Below are positions 12,643 through 23,609 of a stretch of DNA of 64,000 nucleotides, piece after piece. This DNA comes from Isoetes taiwanensis (lineage: Eukaryota > Streptophyta > Lycopodiopsida > Isoetales > Isoetaceae). Position 1 is the stretch's first letter. Every line of letters starts with the position of its first letter. The position numbers and the translations under genes were made by a program. The stretch is from assembly GCA_021234155.1 (NCBI GenBank), contig JAJEKV010000250.1:184001-248000 (forward strand), written 5' to 3'. Below the pieces are notes generated by a model. The model worked only from the letters and a program-made list of their open reading frames with translations. It did not search any database and was not told where the DNA came from.

Positions 12643-12854
12643 AACCACTTAAAACAATCAGAAACATTGGAATCTTATCAAATATGAAGTTCAAAATTGA
12701 TAAATCATAACAACAAATCCTCAAAAACCTTAAATGCAATTAAACGTGCATAAACTTATCATGAATGTAACATCAATCAAAACAGTTTTTTAGCGAAATT
12801 CAGAAGCTTAAACTTTAGATCAACAAACAAAATATCAAATGCTTGCGCCTAAAC

Positions 12855-15068
12855 CTAACACATTGAAGCCACACTACGAGTCCGTGCATGCCGTCTACGC
12901 AGCACTTCTTGATCATCATCATCATCGTTATCTTCCTCATACTCTTCATCCTCTTCACTTCGATTACCATCCTCAACATCTTCGTTATCCACATTATCAT
13001 GAATTCCCTCTTGTTCTGAGACACCTACATTTTCCTGAACATCATCCATCTCATTACTATTATTTTCCACTTCTTCGTCTTCCTTCTCGTCATGCCATCC
13101 AATTGATACAACCTTTTGTTTAGTTGGGTTCATTGTCTTGTTCATCAAATGCAGGTTAGAACTAACAAATACAAGGTCATTCAGTGTCTGCACTCCTAGC
13201 CGCTTTCTTTTCTTACTGTGGATGGGACGAAGCTGCATTTTGACTCAATATTCTTGTTGCTAGTATTTGTAATAATGGAGCTGAGGATCCATAGTTTTCC
13301 CACCACTGAACTGGATCAATTTCTATCATATCAGCCCTTGCATCAGAAGAACTAAAGGATACTTCCAAATTTCTATAAGTCTGCAATTCTGCTCGGACAA
13401 TACGCCTTTTTTCCATGTGAGGTACCAATAGAATAAGAGTTCCATCCCATCCCTTGGAAACCTCCTTATCTTTCTCTTGATTAAGCCCATGAAATTCAGG
13501 ATCTAATACAAAAGTCCACCTGTTTGAGCAAATTTCTTTTACATCAGCAAGTTTTGTGTCATCTTCTGCAATGCCATTTAAGTACTCCACCATACGATCT
13601 AGACCTTCATAGACCTTGCCTACGCAAGGTTGCAAACCATCGACCAATCTCAACATCTTGGTCATCCTTGCGCCGATCTTACCAAGATGCTCAATATCTT
13701 TCCAAAATAATCCATCGAATGCAATACCAATGGCATCTTTGCCTGCATAATATAATCGTACACTTTAGTCATTTAAGATATGGATGAATATATTAATTAA
13801 GTACGAATGAATATATTGGTTAAATATTAAAAGGAAAACATATCTGTATCAGAACTTGCTTCTTGTAGATGAAGGAAACTTGGATCAGTGAAGAGGTGAC
13901 GAATTGAGTCTTTGCACTCCACAACACGTTCCATCATCAAAAAATTATAAGCAAACCTCGTCTCACAATACCTCTGAAGATCCTTATCCTTGCTCAGCTT
14001 TCGAAACATAGTCAAGACCTTTGAGTGTGAATTCACAAAGGTCACAAGCTTTCTTGACTTCTCTATAATGGGAGCACACCAATCTAATTTTCCAATGTCT
14101 TTCATCATGTTGTTTATACAATGGGCAATACATGGACTAAAACAAATATGCGGATACGCATCAGAAAGCATTCTACCAGCAAGCCTATTTGTGGGATCTC
14201 CATCTCCCACAAATTGAATTACATTATCCGGTCCCACATATTCAACAGCTTCTTTCCATATAACAAACAAATCTTCTGCTCTCTTTCCTAACGACGTATT
14301 AAAGGATTTCAAAAAATAAACTTTTCCAGCAGAGTATACAACAATACCTTGTATGCATCTTGATCTTCCATCTGTCCACCCATCACGAATAATTGTGGCT
14401 CCATATTGTTTCCAGCATTCACGAGCACTTTTAAGCATCTCTTCTCCAAGTCTCTCCTTCTCTGCTTTAAGATAGAAACCAGATACTTGCTTGCGATTTG
14501 GAAGCCTATAACCAGGTCCATATGCAATAGCTTGAGCCAAAGCATCCTAAAAATAAGGGCATTCAACAATGCGAAAAGGAGTATGGTTAATTTACAATGC
14601 CCTGCACGTAGCTGCATCTACTTCCTTCTTTCTGGTTTTATCAAGGATTGTTACAATGTCTTGTTGCCTCATTTTTTTTGCAGTAGCGAGAGGAGGCATA
14701 CTTGTTCCTGATCTCTTGAAGTATGAATGCAAATTAGCATGACCCATGTCTACAGCATGAGATGAAGACTCACATGGGTTCGCTTGCCTTGATGTAGAGG
14801 AGCCATCTATGCCACGGGATGGATTATAAACTTTGATCTTTTTCCTTGCCTTAGTTGCATCTAGTTCAATAGCATTTTCTTTCAACTGTGCTCTTTTTTC
14901 CTCAGTAATGCTCATGCAAAAGACTATGTCTTTGCCCTCCTCGTGTATCAAGTGCGCCCTCACCCTATCTAGACCACCTGTTTTGTTGGCCTTGCAATAC
15001 TTGCATATCCAAGATTTATGGCCTACCACGTCAACTTCGTCCCACCAAACAGATTTTCTGCTTGTCAT
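12855..15068 (-). pseudogene. hAT-superfamily transposase (BED finger, DUF659, dimerisation domain), broken
   Basis: A cut-and-paste DNA transposase gene. ATG at 15068. The first segment (to 14592) holds a BED zinc finger: WICKYCKANKTGG followed by RVRAHLIHEEGKDI. The next (to about 13840) is a DUF659-type catalytic core with GATIIRDGWTD, IQFVGDGDPTNRLAG and FSPCIAHCINNMM. A short intron of roughly 100 nt (AG acceptor at 13743-13744, minus strand) separates it from the FW...LRLVDGLQP segment, and the C-terminus has the hAT dimerisation motif DPVQWWENYGSSAPLLQ and then IHSKKRKRLG, followed by a very acidic tail. Two in-frame stops (TAA at 14592-14594, TAG at 14547-14549) interrupt a conserved stretch containing TPFRIVECPYF. 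A frameshift lies near 13240 between AASSHP and IHSKK. As read it cannot make a full transposase. Confidence 0.85.
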
Positions 15069-15117
15069 TCTACGAAATAGAAGAGAAAGAAATGGATTAC
15101 AATTTTGCACAAAATAA

Positions 15118-15205
15118 TGCAAATAGAAAACAACTTCGAATACAAAATAATGCAAATAGAAAACAACTTAGAATACAAAATAATGCAAATAGAAAACATT
15201 GTGGT
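15118..15205. repeat. 33-bp tandem repeat
   Basis: TGCAAATAGAAAACAACTT starts at 15118, 15151 and 15184, about 2.6 units of 33 bp. It lies just upstream of the hAT transposase start. It produces a spurious Cys/Phe-rich frame on the minus strand (15097-15297). Confidence 0.9.
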
Positions 15206-16370
15206 AGTTCTAAGCTAAGCACAAAATAGGGACTCATTCTATTGGAGGTCAACTTATAATCAATGGGAAACATGGCAAAAGGGTAGGACGCCTGCATAAA
15301 AAACTCTAGTAGACTTTCAAATTCAATTAACTAAGGTTAATTGATAGTTTAGTGCTTTTGGGAAAAGTACTTTTCCAATAGGCTTTCAATGGCCTGTGCC
15401 AAGTATGAGGTTCAAACAAAAGGGCAGTATGTGTTTGATTCAATTTTATACTGCCAATTTAATATGTGTATGGCCCAAAATTTTCCTAGGAAGTGCCATC
15501 CCAATTACTGGAGAAAGCTCCTCCTGACTTATGAAAGCGAAATTGAAGCAAACTTCAGTTATCGAAGCGAAATCGAAAGGCTATAACAGCTCTAGTAGGA
15601 AATTAGGCAACTTAAAGATCATATAATTGACCACGTGACAGCCAAAGTGTGCTGAAGGCAGACTTCTCCCTGCCTAAAGACGAAACATGAGAGGCCCAAT
15701 CATGGGGATAGATTTTCGCCTCAAGTCTAGGCCAGAACAGGACAAGCCTTTTTGCAATTTTCATGAATATGCAGTTCATTATAAAAATTTTAAGAGCCAA
15801 TTTAACCAAATGGTGATCTGCAGAGCAGATGCTATTCAAGCCATAGCAGCACTTTTGGCAGTTGAATCGTCTGAAAGCAGGAGACCCAGCTCTGATCTGC
15901 TGGAGATCATGGAATAAAATAACGGCTAAGGTTAGCCAAATGGCTATTTTATAGCATTTTTGCCAAGAAAAACTGCTAAAGTAAATGGAAAAAATTGCGC
16001 AAAAAAAAAAAAAAAAATTAGCCCAATTTTTTTGCCGACTAAGTGAGTTTTTAGATCGGATAGCCAAACCTCCACCTCCAGACAACTCTTTTAGAACAAC
16101 AATTAGCCAAAGTGGACTTGGGAAAATGGATGGGTTAGCCTAGTAGCCGACACCAAGATATATAGGAACTTTAGGAAATCACCAAAAAACTTGTTTCAAG
16201 TACGAAGTTGAATTAGAAACTTCTTATTTCAAGTATGAAGTTAATTATCAGAGGGAGGATCACAGGTAGAAGGAACACTGCACTTTTTCTTTGAGCTTTG
16301 AGCATGTGCGTATATGATTATGTGTCAATTTATGCCTTTGTTTTATTATTATATTAAGGAAGTTATAAGA
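15206..16370. other. No gene seen
   Basis: AT-rich DNA with an A-run near 16000-16017. The 157-codon minus frame at 15612-16085 has no recognisable domain and low complexity at its start. Confidence 0.35.
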
Positions 16371-16371
16371 A

Positions 16372-16399
16372 CTAGTAATAGTGCCCGGCGTTGCCGGGC
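16372..16399 (-). mobile_element. Helitron-like 3' terminus
   Basis: On the minus strand the sequence is a GC hairpin (GCCCGGC AAC GCCGGGC, 7-bp perfect stem, 16383-16399), a short AT spacer ACTATTA and the terminal CTAG followed by T. This is the hallmark of a Helitron right end: hairpin about 10 nt before CTRR, inserted before T. The element would extend to higher coordinates. I could not find its TC 5' end or any Rep/helicase, so it would be non-autonomous or a remnant. Confidence 0.55.
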
Positions 16400-17370
16400 T
16401 TCAGCAAGAATGGATCTTGGTTTTTTTTTGTTTAGGGATGGAGCTTGTTATTGAAGTTTTGGCTTTTTGTACTTAATGTATCGTGCAATTGACAAAGTTG
16501 AGAATCAGTGTAACAATGTAATATTAGCTAATGTCATGGAGAAAGAGCTCATTGCCTTCAAAGGTGGGATGGTCATGTGACATATGGAGTGTTATTTGAT
16601 ACCAATATTTTACGCTTGAATGTTGGATATCGATGAATGTAGTTATATAAACCAATAATTTCTGCTTTGGAAAGGCCTTATAATAAGGCATGCAATGTGA
16701 AGTCTATGTAGTTGGATATGGATGAGTGTAGTTATATAGTTGGATATGGTCTTTTATAGTTGATGTAATAGATAAAAGGAAGCAATTTGGTTTATCGACA
16801 ATGCGTGAAAGATGCAAAGCATTAAGACACAAATTGTGCTACAAATTCTGATGCAGATTCATTGCTTGTACTAATTCCATTCTGGTTGGACTTAGCAATG
16901 GTTTTTCATGGAGATGCAAAAGGGAGCACAATAGTTGTAATTAATTTGTTTGCTCAGTGAAGAACCACCTATCCTTAATATAGAATTTATATACTACCCA
17001 ATGCTTAATAAAAGAAAAAAGGATGTATTTTGGAATTAAACCCAATAAATCTCTGGTAACTTATTAAAACGTACAACACATGCTTTGTATTGCAACCAAT
17101 TAATACTACCACATAAATCATCCTTAGTTGTATTTTGTTGCCATATAAATCCTCCTTAATTAGGAAGCGAAAGCAAGTCCAGAGTCACTTTCTATAATTT
17201 CTAGTAAAAAGGATATTACGATGGCTTTATTGGTTTACCTTTATTGGTTTACCTGTCTTTCTAGACATGCTTTACCTGTCTTTCTAGACTTCTAGACATG
17301 CAGTCAGTGTCTTTCTAGACATGCAGTCAGTATGTATATTATCTATAAGATGAAAACGTGCATCCAACGT
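16400..17370. other. Candidate Helitron interior, no gene seen
   Basis: AT-rich DNA. A short duplication, GTTGGATAT(C/G)GATGA(A/G)TGTAGTTATATA, occurs near 16622 and 16716. Near 17240-17330 a CTTTCTAGACATGC phrase recurs several times. No coding sequence is supported. Confidence 0.35.
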
Positions 17371-17716
17371 TTGCCAATGTCATCGGTCTGAGATGCACAG
17401 CATTAGATGTATTAGATTACTTGCTTGGGTTAATATTTAGCGTTGTACACTCCAGAACACCTGCAAATATTTCACCTTCACCTGGGTCCATCTTTGCAAT
17501 GGTACGCAAAGCAACTCTAGCAGTCTTAGACAAATCACCTTTTGCTTATGTTTATAATCGAATTGGATATTCAGTAGCATCAAGAAGTTTAGATTTGCCA
17601 ATGTCATGGGCGTGAGATGCACAACATTAGATGTATTAGATTACTTTCTTGGGTTAATATTTAGCGTTGCACACTCCAGAACACCTGCAAATGTTTCACC
17701 TTCACCTGGGTCCATG
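17371..17716 (-). repeat. Duplicated exon-like segment (period about 225 bp)
   Basis: TGCCAATGTCAT...GAGATGCACA(G/A)CATTAGATGTATTAGATTACTT begins at about 17372 and again at about 17597. Both copies continue through GGGTTAATATTTAGCGTTG(T/C)ACACTCCAGAACACCTGCAAAT to CACCTGGGTCCAT. Read on the minus strand, the left copy gives about 40 codons resembling an ordinary exon (residues DLSKTARVALRTIAK and DPGEGEIFAGVLE) before a stop. I do not recognise the protein. The position next to a Helitron-like end suggests a captured, duplicated gene fragment. Confidence 0.55.
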
Positions 17717-18500
17717 CTGCAAAGCAACTCCAGCAGACAAATCACTTCTTGCTAAGCTTTCAAAAACAAAAATCTCCTAAAAGGCAAACATACAGAATAT
17801 GGTTTTCAAAATTCTCCTTACCTGTATTTTGTTGCCGATGAATATCTAGGATATTGAAAGAAGGTATGAATTTGTTGTGGTCATCAGAGTAACGGTCTGC
17901 ATGGAGAGAATGCCCATAGGAAGTCACAAGGTTTGTAACAAAGCGTGGAATTTGGCTTCCATTACTGTGCATTCCAAGTGCAGCAATTACACAGAAGAAC
18001 ATTAAACAACAGAGCCTGATGCTGACATAATTGTAGACTCCACAGGTAAAAAAAGCTTTGTTATGGAACTATGAGATCTGACCTGTGAATTAGAAAATTC
18101 ATGGCTGCTGTATATATTCGATATTATTGGAGAAGTTTAAGATTGTAAAGTTCATTGTTGACCAACCTCACTTAGAAATTCCAGCATTTGTATGCTATCT
18201 GAAAAAAAGTCTATGGAGAAACGAAGGTCTATGGAGCTGGACTGAAATCAAAGCAAGAGGAGTTACAGTTGGTGGTTCCGCCTTAGATTTCTTGCATTTT
18301 GTGAACCACTTATCTTATGGCTGAGCAGCTGGTAGCCAGCTTATAACTTCTAAACATGTGCAATGGGGCAAGCAAGCAGACATAGAAGTGGTATTAGAGC
18401 TGCAACCATGGTATCAAAAATTCTAAGCACTGAATTTATGACATGCGTTACTTTCTAAGAGTCCAATCATAAACTGATAGTTTGCTCTCATACGGATCTA
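17717..18500. other. No gene seen
   Basis: AT-rich DNA, possibly including the 5' UTR of LINE A at its right end. No domain recognised. Confidence 0.35.
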
Positions 18501-18525
18501 TCTTCACTTCCAGCCATGGCTCACG

Positions 18526-19350
18526 ATGGGTAATTCCTTCCGTGAGGATCCGTTTATGTGTTTGGGCGGAGGTTTTGGGCGCCGCAAACACTGCATCGGG
18601 AGGCCGAATACCTCTATATCCGAGCCAGCAAACCGCGGTAACCATGGATCGGGGATTTGTTCCCGATGGGGAAGACTAAAAAAAGTGGGGTCTCCAAGCA
18701 AGAGTGAATTCGATTGTGATGGAGATTCCCTTCTGGCCTTGATGCATGAGATGAAAAACGAAATTGGTGAACTGAGGAAATTGATGCAAGAGGTGGTGGC
18801 TCAAAATAGGCTTCTGAATGCTCAAAATGCAGAATTAAAGGAAGCTCTCCAACAAAAGGAGGCCAAGGTTCCCGACATAGTCGCTGATTACCTTGGTGTG
18901 GGTGAAGCTACGAAAAATCAACCGGACAAACATGAGGAGCGATTAAAACTGAATCAAAGGAACAAGAATCCAGGGCCACAAATTTGAAAATCTCAGGTTT
19001 ACAGGAAGAGGAGAATGAAGACATCAACCAAGTGGTATGCCATTTCTTCAAGGAAACTATGCACCCGCAGGGATCCGGGGACACCGTGACTCTAGAAGAC
19101 TTGGTAAACCAGGTAACTTTTCCGCACCCATCCTAGTCGTTTAGGGACAAGGAAGCTAGAGACAGGGGTGCTCTATAACCGTGCTGCCTTGAAAGGGCAC
19201 AGAATTTGGCTGGACCTCGATCTCACTCCAACACAATTGGAAATAAGGAAGAAGGAATTAGCCAAGATTAAAGCTGCTAGAGATGAAGGATTGGTTGCCT
19301 ACTTGGACTGTGCAGGTAAAGCAATTGTCACTAAGAGAAGGAGAGAATAG
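18526..19350 (+). pseudogene. LINE A ORF1 (RNA-binding protein), frameshifted
   Basis: The first piece (18526-18987) ends in a coiled coil: LMHEMKNEIGELRKLMQEVV then LNAQNAELKEALQQKE, with regular heptads. After frameshifts, the conserved C-terminal domain of L1-type ORF1 proteins appears: FRDKEARDR, then NRAALKGHRIWLDLDLTPTQ and ELAKIKAARDEGLVAYLD (19168-19347). The same C-terminal motifs occur in LINE B (ALYVDRDLTPA, near 27200) and in LINE C (near 61930-62030). L1-type ORF1 proteins trimerise through the coiled coil and coat the element RNA. The gene ends in TAG at 19348-19350, in the same frame as ORF2. Confidence 0.75.
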
Positions 19351-20550
19351 GGATTCGAGACCCTAAGGGTTATTGCATGGAATGTTCATGGTTTAAACCA
19401 AGCTAAAATACAAGCCAGTGAAAGTATCTGGAAGAATGTCGATTTAGTTTTACTCACTGAAACTTGGGAGCATCAGACTAATGCACTGCCGTTTTTAAGT
19501 GGCTTCAAAATTGTAGACTCTGTTTGGAATTTCAAGGAAATTGGCATGGTGAGAGGTTTCGGAGGGATAGGAGTTTATGTAAGAGAGGAGTTAGCAGATA
19601 CTATAACGGTTGAAGGTAAGCATGTTAACGGGCAGCATTTGTGGCTCAGAATTAGAGATGGATCACAGGCAATATATCTGGCGATTTGTTATTATGCTCC
19701 ATTAACAATGCCAATATACAACCAACCAGGATTTTTTAAGGACAGGCCCTTGCACGATTTGTGTCAGCAGACTATTGAGCTTCTGGACAAGGGAGAAGTA
19801 ATCATTGTAGGTGCCCGAACTGGAAATTTGCAGGCGGCTTCCTATGAGGTAGATAATATTTGTTTGCTGAAAGAGACTCAAAATGCTGATTTTAACAGGA
19901 AGAACCTGGACCATGTAAAGAATGATATGGGCGAATTTTTATTGGAATTCGGAAGCACCAGCCACTTGAAGATACTAAATGGTATTTCAAAGTTCCCAGA
20001 CTCCACAGGTTTTACTTGCTTCTCCCATAATGGGCAAAGTACAGTTGATTATTTGCTATCTCATGACATGTCGGATGTAGTGCGCAGCTTCAAAATTCTT
20101 GATAAAGTTATTGAGTCAGATCATACACCTTTATGGTTTGAGCTTCAGGTACAACCTTTAAGAAGTGAAAAGCCATTATCCATTCCATCATTTAGACTTG
20201 ATCCAAGGAAGAAGGAGGATTATGCTAAACATGTTTCCGAAGCGTTATGTTCCTGGGCTTGGACAGGCGATTTGGAGAAGGATGCTCATTCTTTGAATAA
20301 GACAGTTTTGACTGCTGCCAACGCCACGTTTGGTGTAACTAAAAAACGTAGATATGGGCCATGCAATTCCTGGTGGGATCAAGAATGCTCTGACGCACGC
20401 GCTAAGCTTGGGAAGGGTTGTTATTCAAAGCCACGATGGTATAAAACCTTGTTAAGGAAGAAGAAAAGATTGTACCAAAGAAATAGACAAAGTGAGTTGA
20501 TTGGCCAGTATAGAAAGCAGCCCAAGGTCTTTTTGGTCGCATTTCTTTGA
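19351..20550 (+). pseudogene. LINE A ORF2, endonuclease part
   Basis: An AP-endonuclease-like domain that would nick target DNA to prime reverse transcription. The open frame starts directly after the ORF1 stop, and the conserved residues begin at once: VIAWNVHGLNQ (Asn), LLTETWEHQ (Glu), GGIGVYVREE, then STVDYLLSHD (Asp) and ESDHTPLW (Asp-His). The usual GDFN box is missing: the frame reads IIVGARTGN, as though the three codons for Asp-Phe-Asn had been cut out between 19812 and 19813. LINE B and LINE C keep those codons. The first ATG (19546) lies downstream of the Asn and Glu motifs, so a normal start for ORF2 is not visible. A frameshift near 20530 breaks the link to the reverse transcriptase. 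Confidence 0.8.
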
Positions 20551-20577
20551 ATAAACCTCAAGCATGCTAATTTAGAC

Positions 20578-22480
20578 ATGCAAGAATTGTTGGGGCTGGT
20601 CCAAAAAATGTACTTTGTAGAAGGCGCTGCAAAGATGCCAATAATAGAGGTGGAGGAGGATATATTTAGCATATCGGAGGTGCAAAAACAACTGAGCTTG
20701 ATGGCGAATGGAAAAGCTAAGGATCTAATGGGGATCTCGATGGAATTATTAAAATGGGGCGGGAAAGGATTGGCTGATGTAGTGACTAAAATCTTTGAAT
20801 CAGGTCAGAAGGATGGGTTTGCCACATGATTGGAATAAATGTCGAATTGTTCCAATACACAAATCAGGGAGTAAACAAGATGTGAGAAACTATCGGACAA
20901 TTATGATTGGAAGTGTTTTCGCTAAGCTGCTTGGTAGCCTGTTAGAATATAAACTTAGTTCATGGGCGGATCGTAGAGAAGAAAAAGGGCAAAGGGCAAA
21001 GCGGTGTTTTGGAAACATCACAATACACTGGATCACATACTGACTCTTAGTTCAGCAATTGTGAGAGCAAAGATGCCGAGGAAATCCTTATACGTGGCTT
21101 TTATTGATTTTACCAAGGCTTTTGACACAGTGCCGAGGGATAAACTGGGTGTAAGACTTGAGAAACTTGGAGTCCCATTATCACTGAGAGGTGCGATCTC
21201 CGGGCTTTATGAGGAAGTGATTGCTCAATTGGCTGTGGATATACCCAAGTAATCATGAGCACAATTGGTGTAAAAGCAAGGGTGTCCGCTCTCTCCCACT
21301 TTGTTTAAACTTTTGTTTATTGATGAATTGGAGCAATGGTTACGGGATCGAGGGCATGCAGGTACTAAAGTAGGCCTTGTTGTTCTCCAATTACTATTAT
21401 ATGCAGATGACGTGGTCATATTAGCGGAAGAGGTGGAAGGATTGCAGAGACATCTGGATAGTTTGGCCGAATTTTGTGACGAACGAGGTATGGCTGTAAA
21501 TTTATCTAAATCCAAAATCATGGTTTTTGGTACAATTCAAAGGCATGTGTTCCAGTATAAGGGCTTGCAACTTGAAACAGTAGAAAGTTATAAATACTTA
21601 GGACTTGTGTTCAGCTCAAATTACAGTTGGAAAGAGTGCATTAAACAAAGGGTGGCAGCAGGTAAGAGGGCCCTATATGGAATGCTATCTGTCTGCAATA
21701 AGGTGGATTTAAGCAGCTGGTCCATGCGCAGAATGTTATTTAAGTGTTTGGTGCAAACAGTGTTGCTTTATGGTGTACAAATTTGGGGACCATCCACATC
21801 TGCTCGCTTGTGGGCAAAAGTGGAAAGCGTCATGAAAATCTTTCTGCAAGAGGAATTAGGCATAAGGCATCAAGTGCCATATCAGATCATGTTGGTCGAA
21901 GTTTGGTATGTTGCCATTAGAAGTCGGAAGGACTATGTCTAAGAATCGAATTATGTAAACAGGTTGAGAAGTCTCGATAATACAAGAATGCCATGTATTG
22001 TGGCTGAAGAATCTAAGCTTAAGGGATGGTATAGACTCCTGATGGAATGGTGTCAGAGATGGAACATTAGAGAGCAAGATTGGCCAGATACAGATGTTGG
22101 CATTCGCGAACTAGTCCAAACAAAAGTTGTGGATCAGATGTGGCAGAAACAAGGGACAAGGTTTACATTTTACAAGAACGAAGTTAATCCCATGTTAGTC
22201 TACTCACTGGGATTATATTAGATCCCATATTTCCAAAAGGGCGAGAAGAGTTATAGCAAAATACAGAACTAGCTCTCACAACTTGAAGATAGAAACTGGA
22301 CGTTGGCACAATATTCCCAGGGAAGATCGACTGTGCAAACTATGCAACTCAGGTGAGGTTGAGGATGAATCTCATGTCTTTCTTATCTGTAGCTGCTATC
22401 AAAGAATTCGGGAGAAACATCTTATTGACAAAACAAACTTTTTTCTCGCTTATGCAACTTGATCCTAACAGATTGGGGGA
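20578..22480 (+). pseudogene. LINE A ORF2, reverse transcriptase and C-terminal knuckle
   Basis: Reverse transcriptase read across several frames. The fingers have VPIHKSGSKQDVRNYRTI and GSVFAKLLGSLLE (20840-20950), the palm has YVAFIDFTKAFDTVPRDKLG with the first catalytic Asp (about 21090-21150), and QLLLYADDVVILAEE has the YADD pair (codons at 21400-21411). Thumb segments follow (VNLSKSKIMVFG, VESYKYLGLVFSS). After another break, 22325-22395 encodes RLCKLCNSGEVEDESHVFLI then C, the CX2C...HX4C knuckle usual at plant LINE ends. Frameshifts near 20825, 21250-21300 and 21942 separate the pieces. Confidence 0.85.
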
Positions 22481-22587
22481 TTTCTTAGTGGAAGTTGATA
22501 ATCATAGACAACTTCTATTGGAAGTTAAATGAATTCAGTGTATTTGCTGCTTCATGGCCCATTAGGGTCTCAAGAAGCATGATTAAT

Positions 22588-22621
22588 ATATTTATTTATT
22601 TATTTATTTATTTATTTATTT
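22588..22621 (+). repeat. (TTTA)n tail of LINE A
   Basis: About eight TTTA units directly follow the LINE A 3' UTR. This corresponds to the (AATAG)n and (CTTC)n tails of LINE B copies. Confidence 0.85.
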
Positions 22622-23401
22622 GCACACCAAGAACTTCAGATTTTGAGATTTCATTGCCATTATACACCCATTCATTTGGGGATCAGATCATTGCCAATGA
22701 CTGCACATTCATGAGTGCTCTCAGCCTGCACTTATTCAGGCCTTTAAGAAGATGGGTGTCAAAAAACTAAGCAGACTTGGGCTGGTTGGGATTTAAATGA
22801 TGCAGAAGTCATGGCAGACAATGCATCTAATCTAAAAGGATTTATCCCCTCAACATCTGTATGATATAACTACTGCATGCTCATAGATGTTTTAAATGAT
22901 TTCACTTTGAGTATCTGAAGCAATGCAATAATAATATGAAGGAATAACTCCAAATTGATTTTAACCTGGGAAAGCAAGTGGGCCTGGGCAAAAAAAGCTT
23001 GGGATTCGCTCGCTTGCCTTCTAACCCGCAACCGGAACCGACTACTTTTTGTCACTAAGGCATCAAAATTTGAAAACCTATGTGGAAGTGAGGAAAACCA
23101 CAACAACGTTAATTGGTAAGTTACAGAATGAAAATTACAGGCCAAGACAGAGAGGAAATCTGACAAATGAATTAGACTGTTTCTGTCTACATTTTCCACT
23201 GTATCTTAAGCACCTCGTATATGTTGGACTTTATCTTTGTTTTTGCAATGTTATATGAACTGAACCATTTATAACCTGAAATACTGGATTCTTTGCGAGA
23301 CAAATGCTACTGATCTTGTCGCTGGTATCCTTTAAACCAATCAGTCTAAATTTTATGATGCGAACGCGATCATTTTCTGTCTAGCATCAGGGTAAGAGAG
23401 G
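22622..23401. other. No gene seen
   Basis: Short frames on both strands (up to 109 codons at 22870-23199, minus) with no recognisable domain. Confidence 0.35.
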
Positions 23402-23609
23402 AAGAGAATAGAATAGAATAGAATAGTTTTTTTATCGTCCACTGAGACCAATCGGCCTATGGGACCCAGAAGGAGCGCAGCAAACTTATTCATTGTCGGG
23501 GTTAAAACCCCTCCAGAAGGGTTTTCGAGGGAAAAACCGTGGCGATAATAAGAATGTTGTCAAACCGCATAAGTATACATCATCATGAAATAAATGTGTA
23601 TGTACATGT

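Larger units (their letters stand above)
18501..22621 (+). mobile_element. LINE A, near full-length L1-type retrotransposon
   Basis: Two-gene non-LTR element: an ORF1 nucleic-acid-binding protein, then ORF2 with AP-like endonuclease, reverse transcriptase and a C-terminal CCHC-like knuckle, then a 3' end with GGCCCATTAGGGTCTC and a (TTTA)n tail. The left border is approximate. Frameshifts in both genes make it non-functional as read. Confidence 0.85.
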
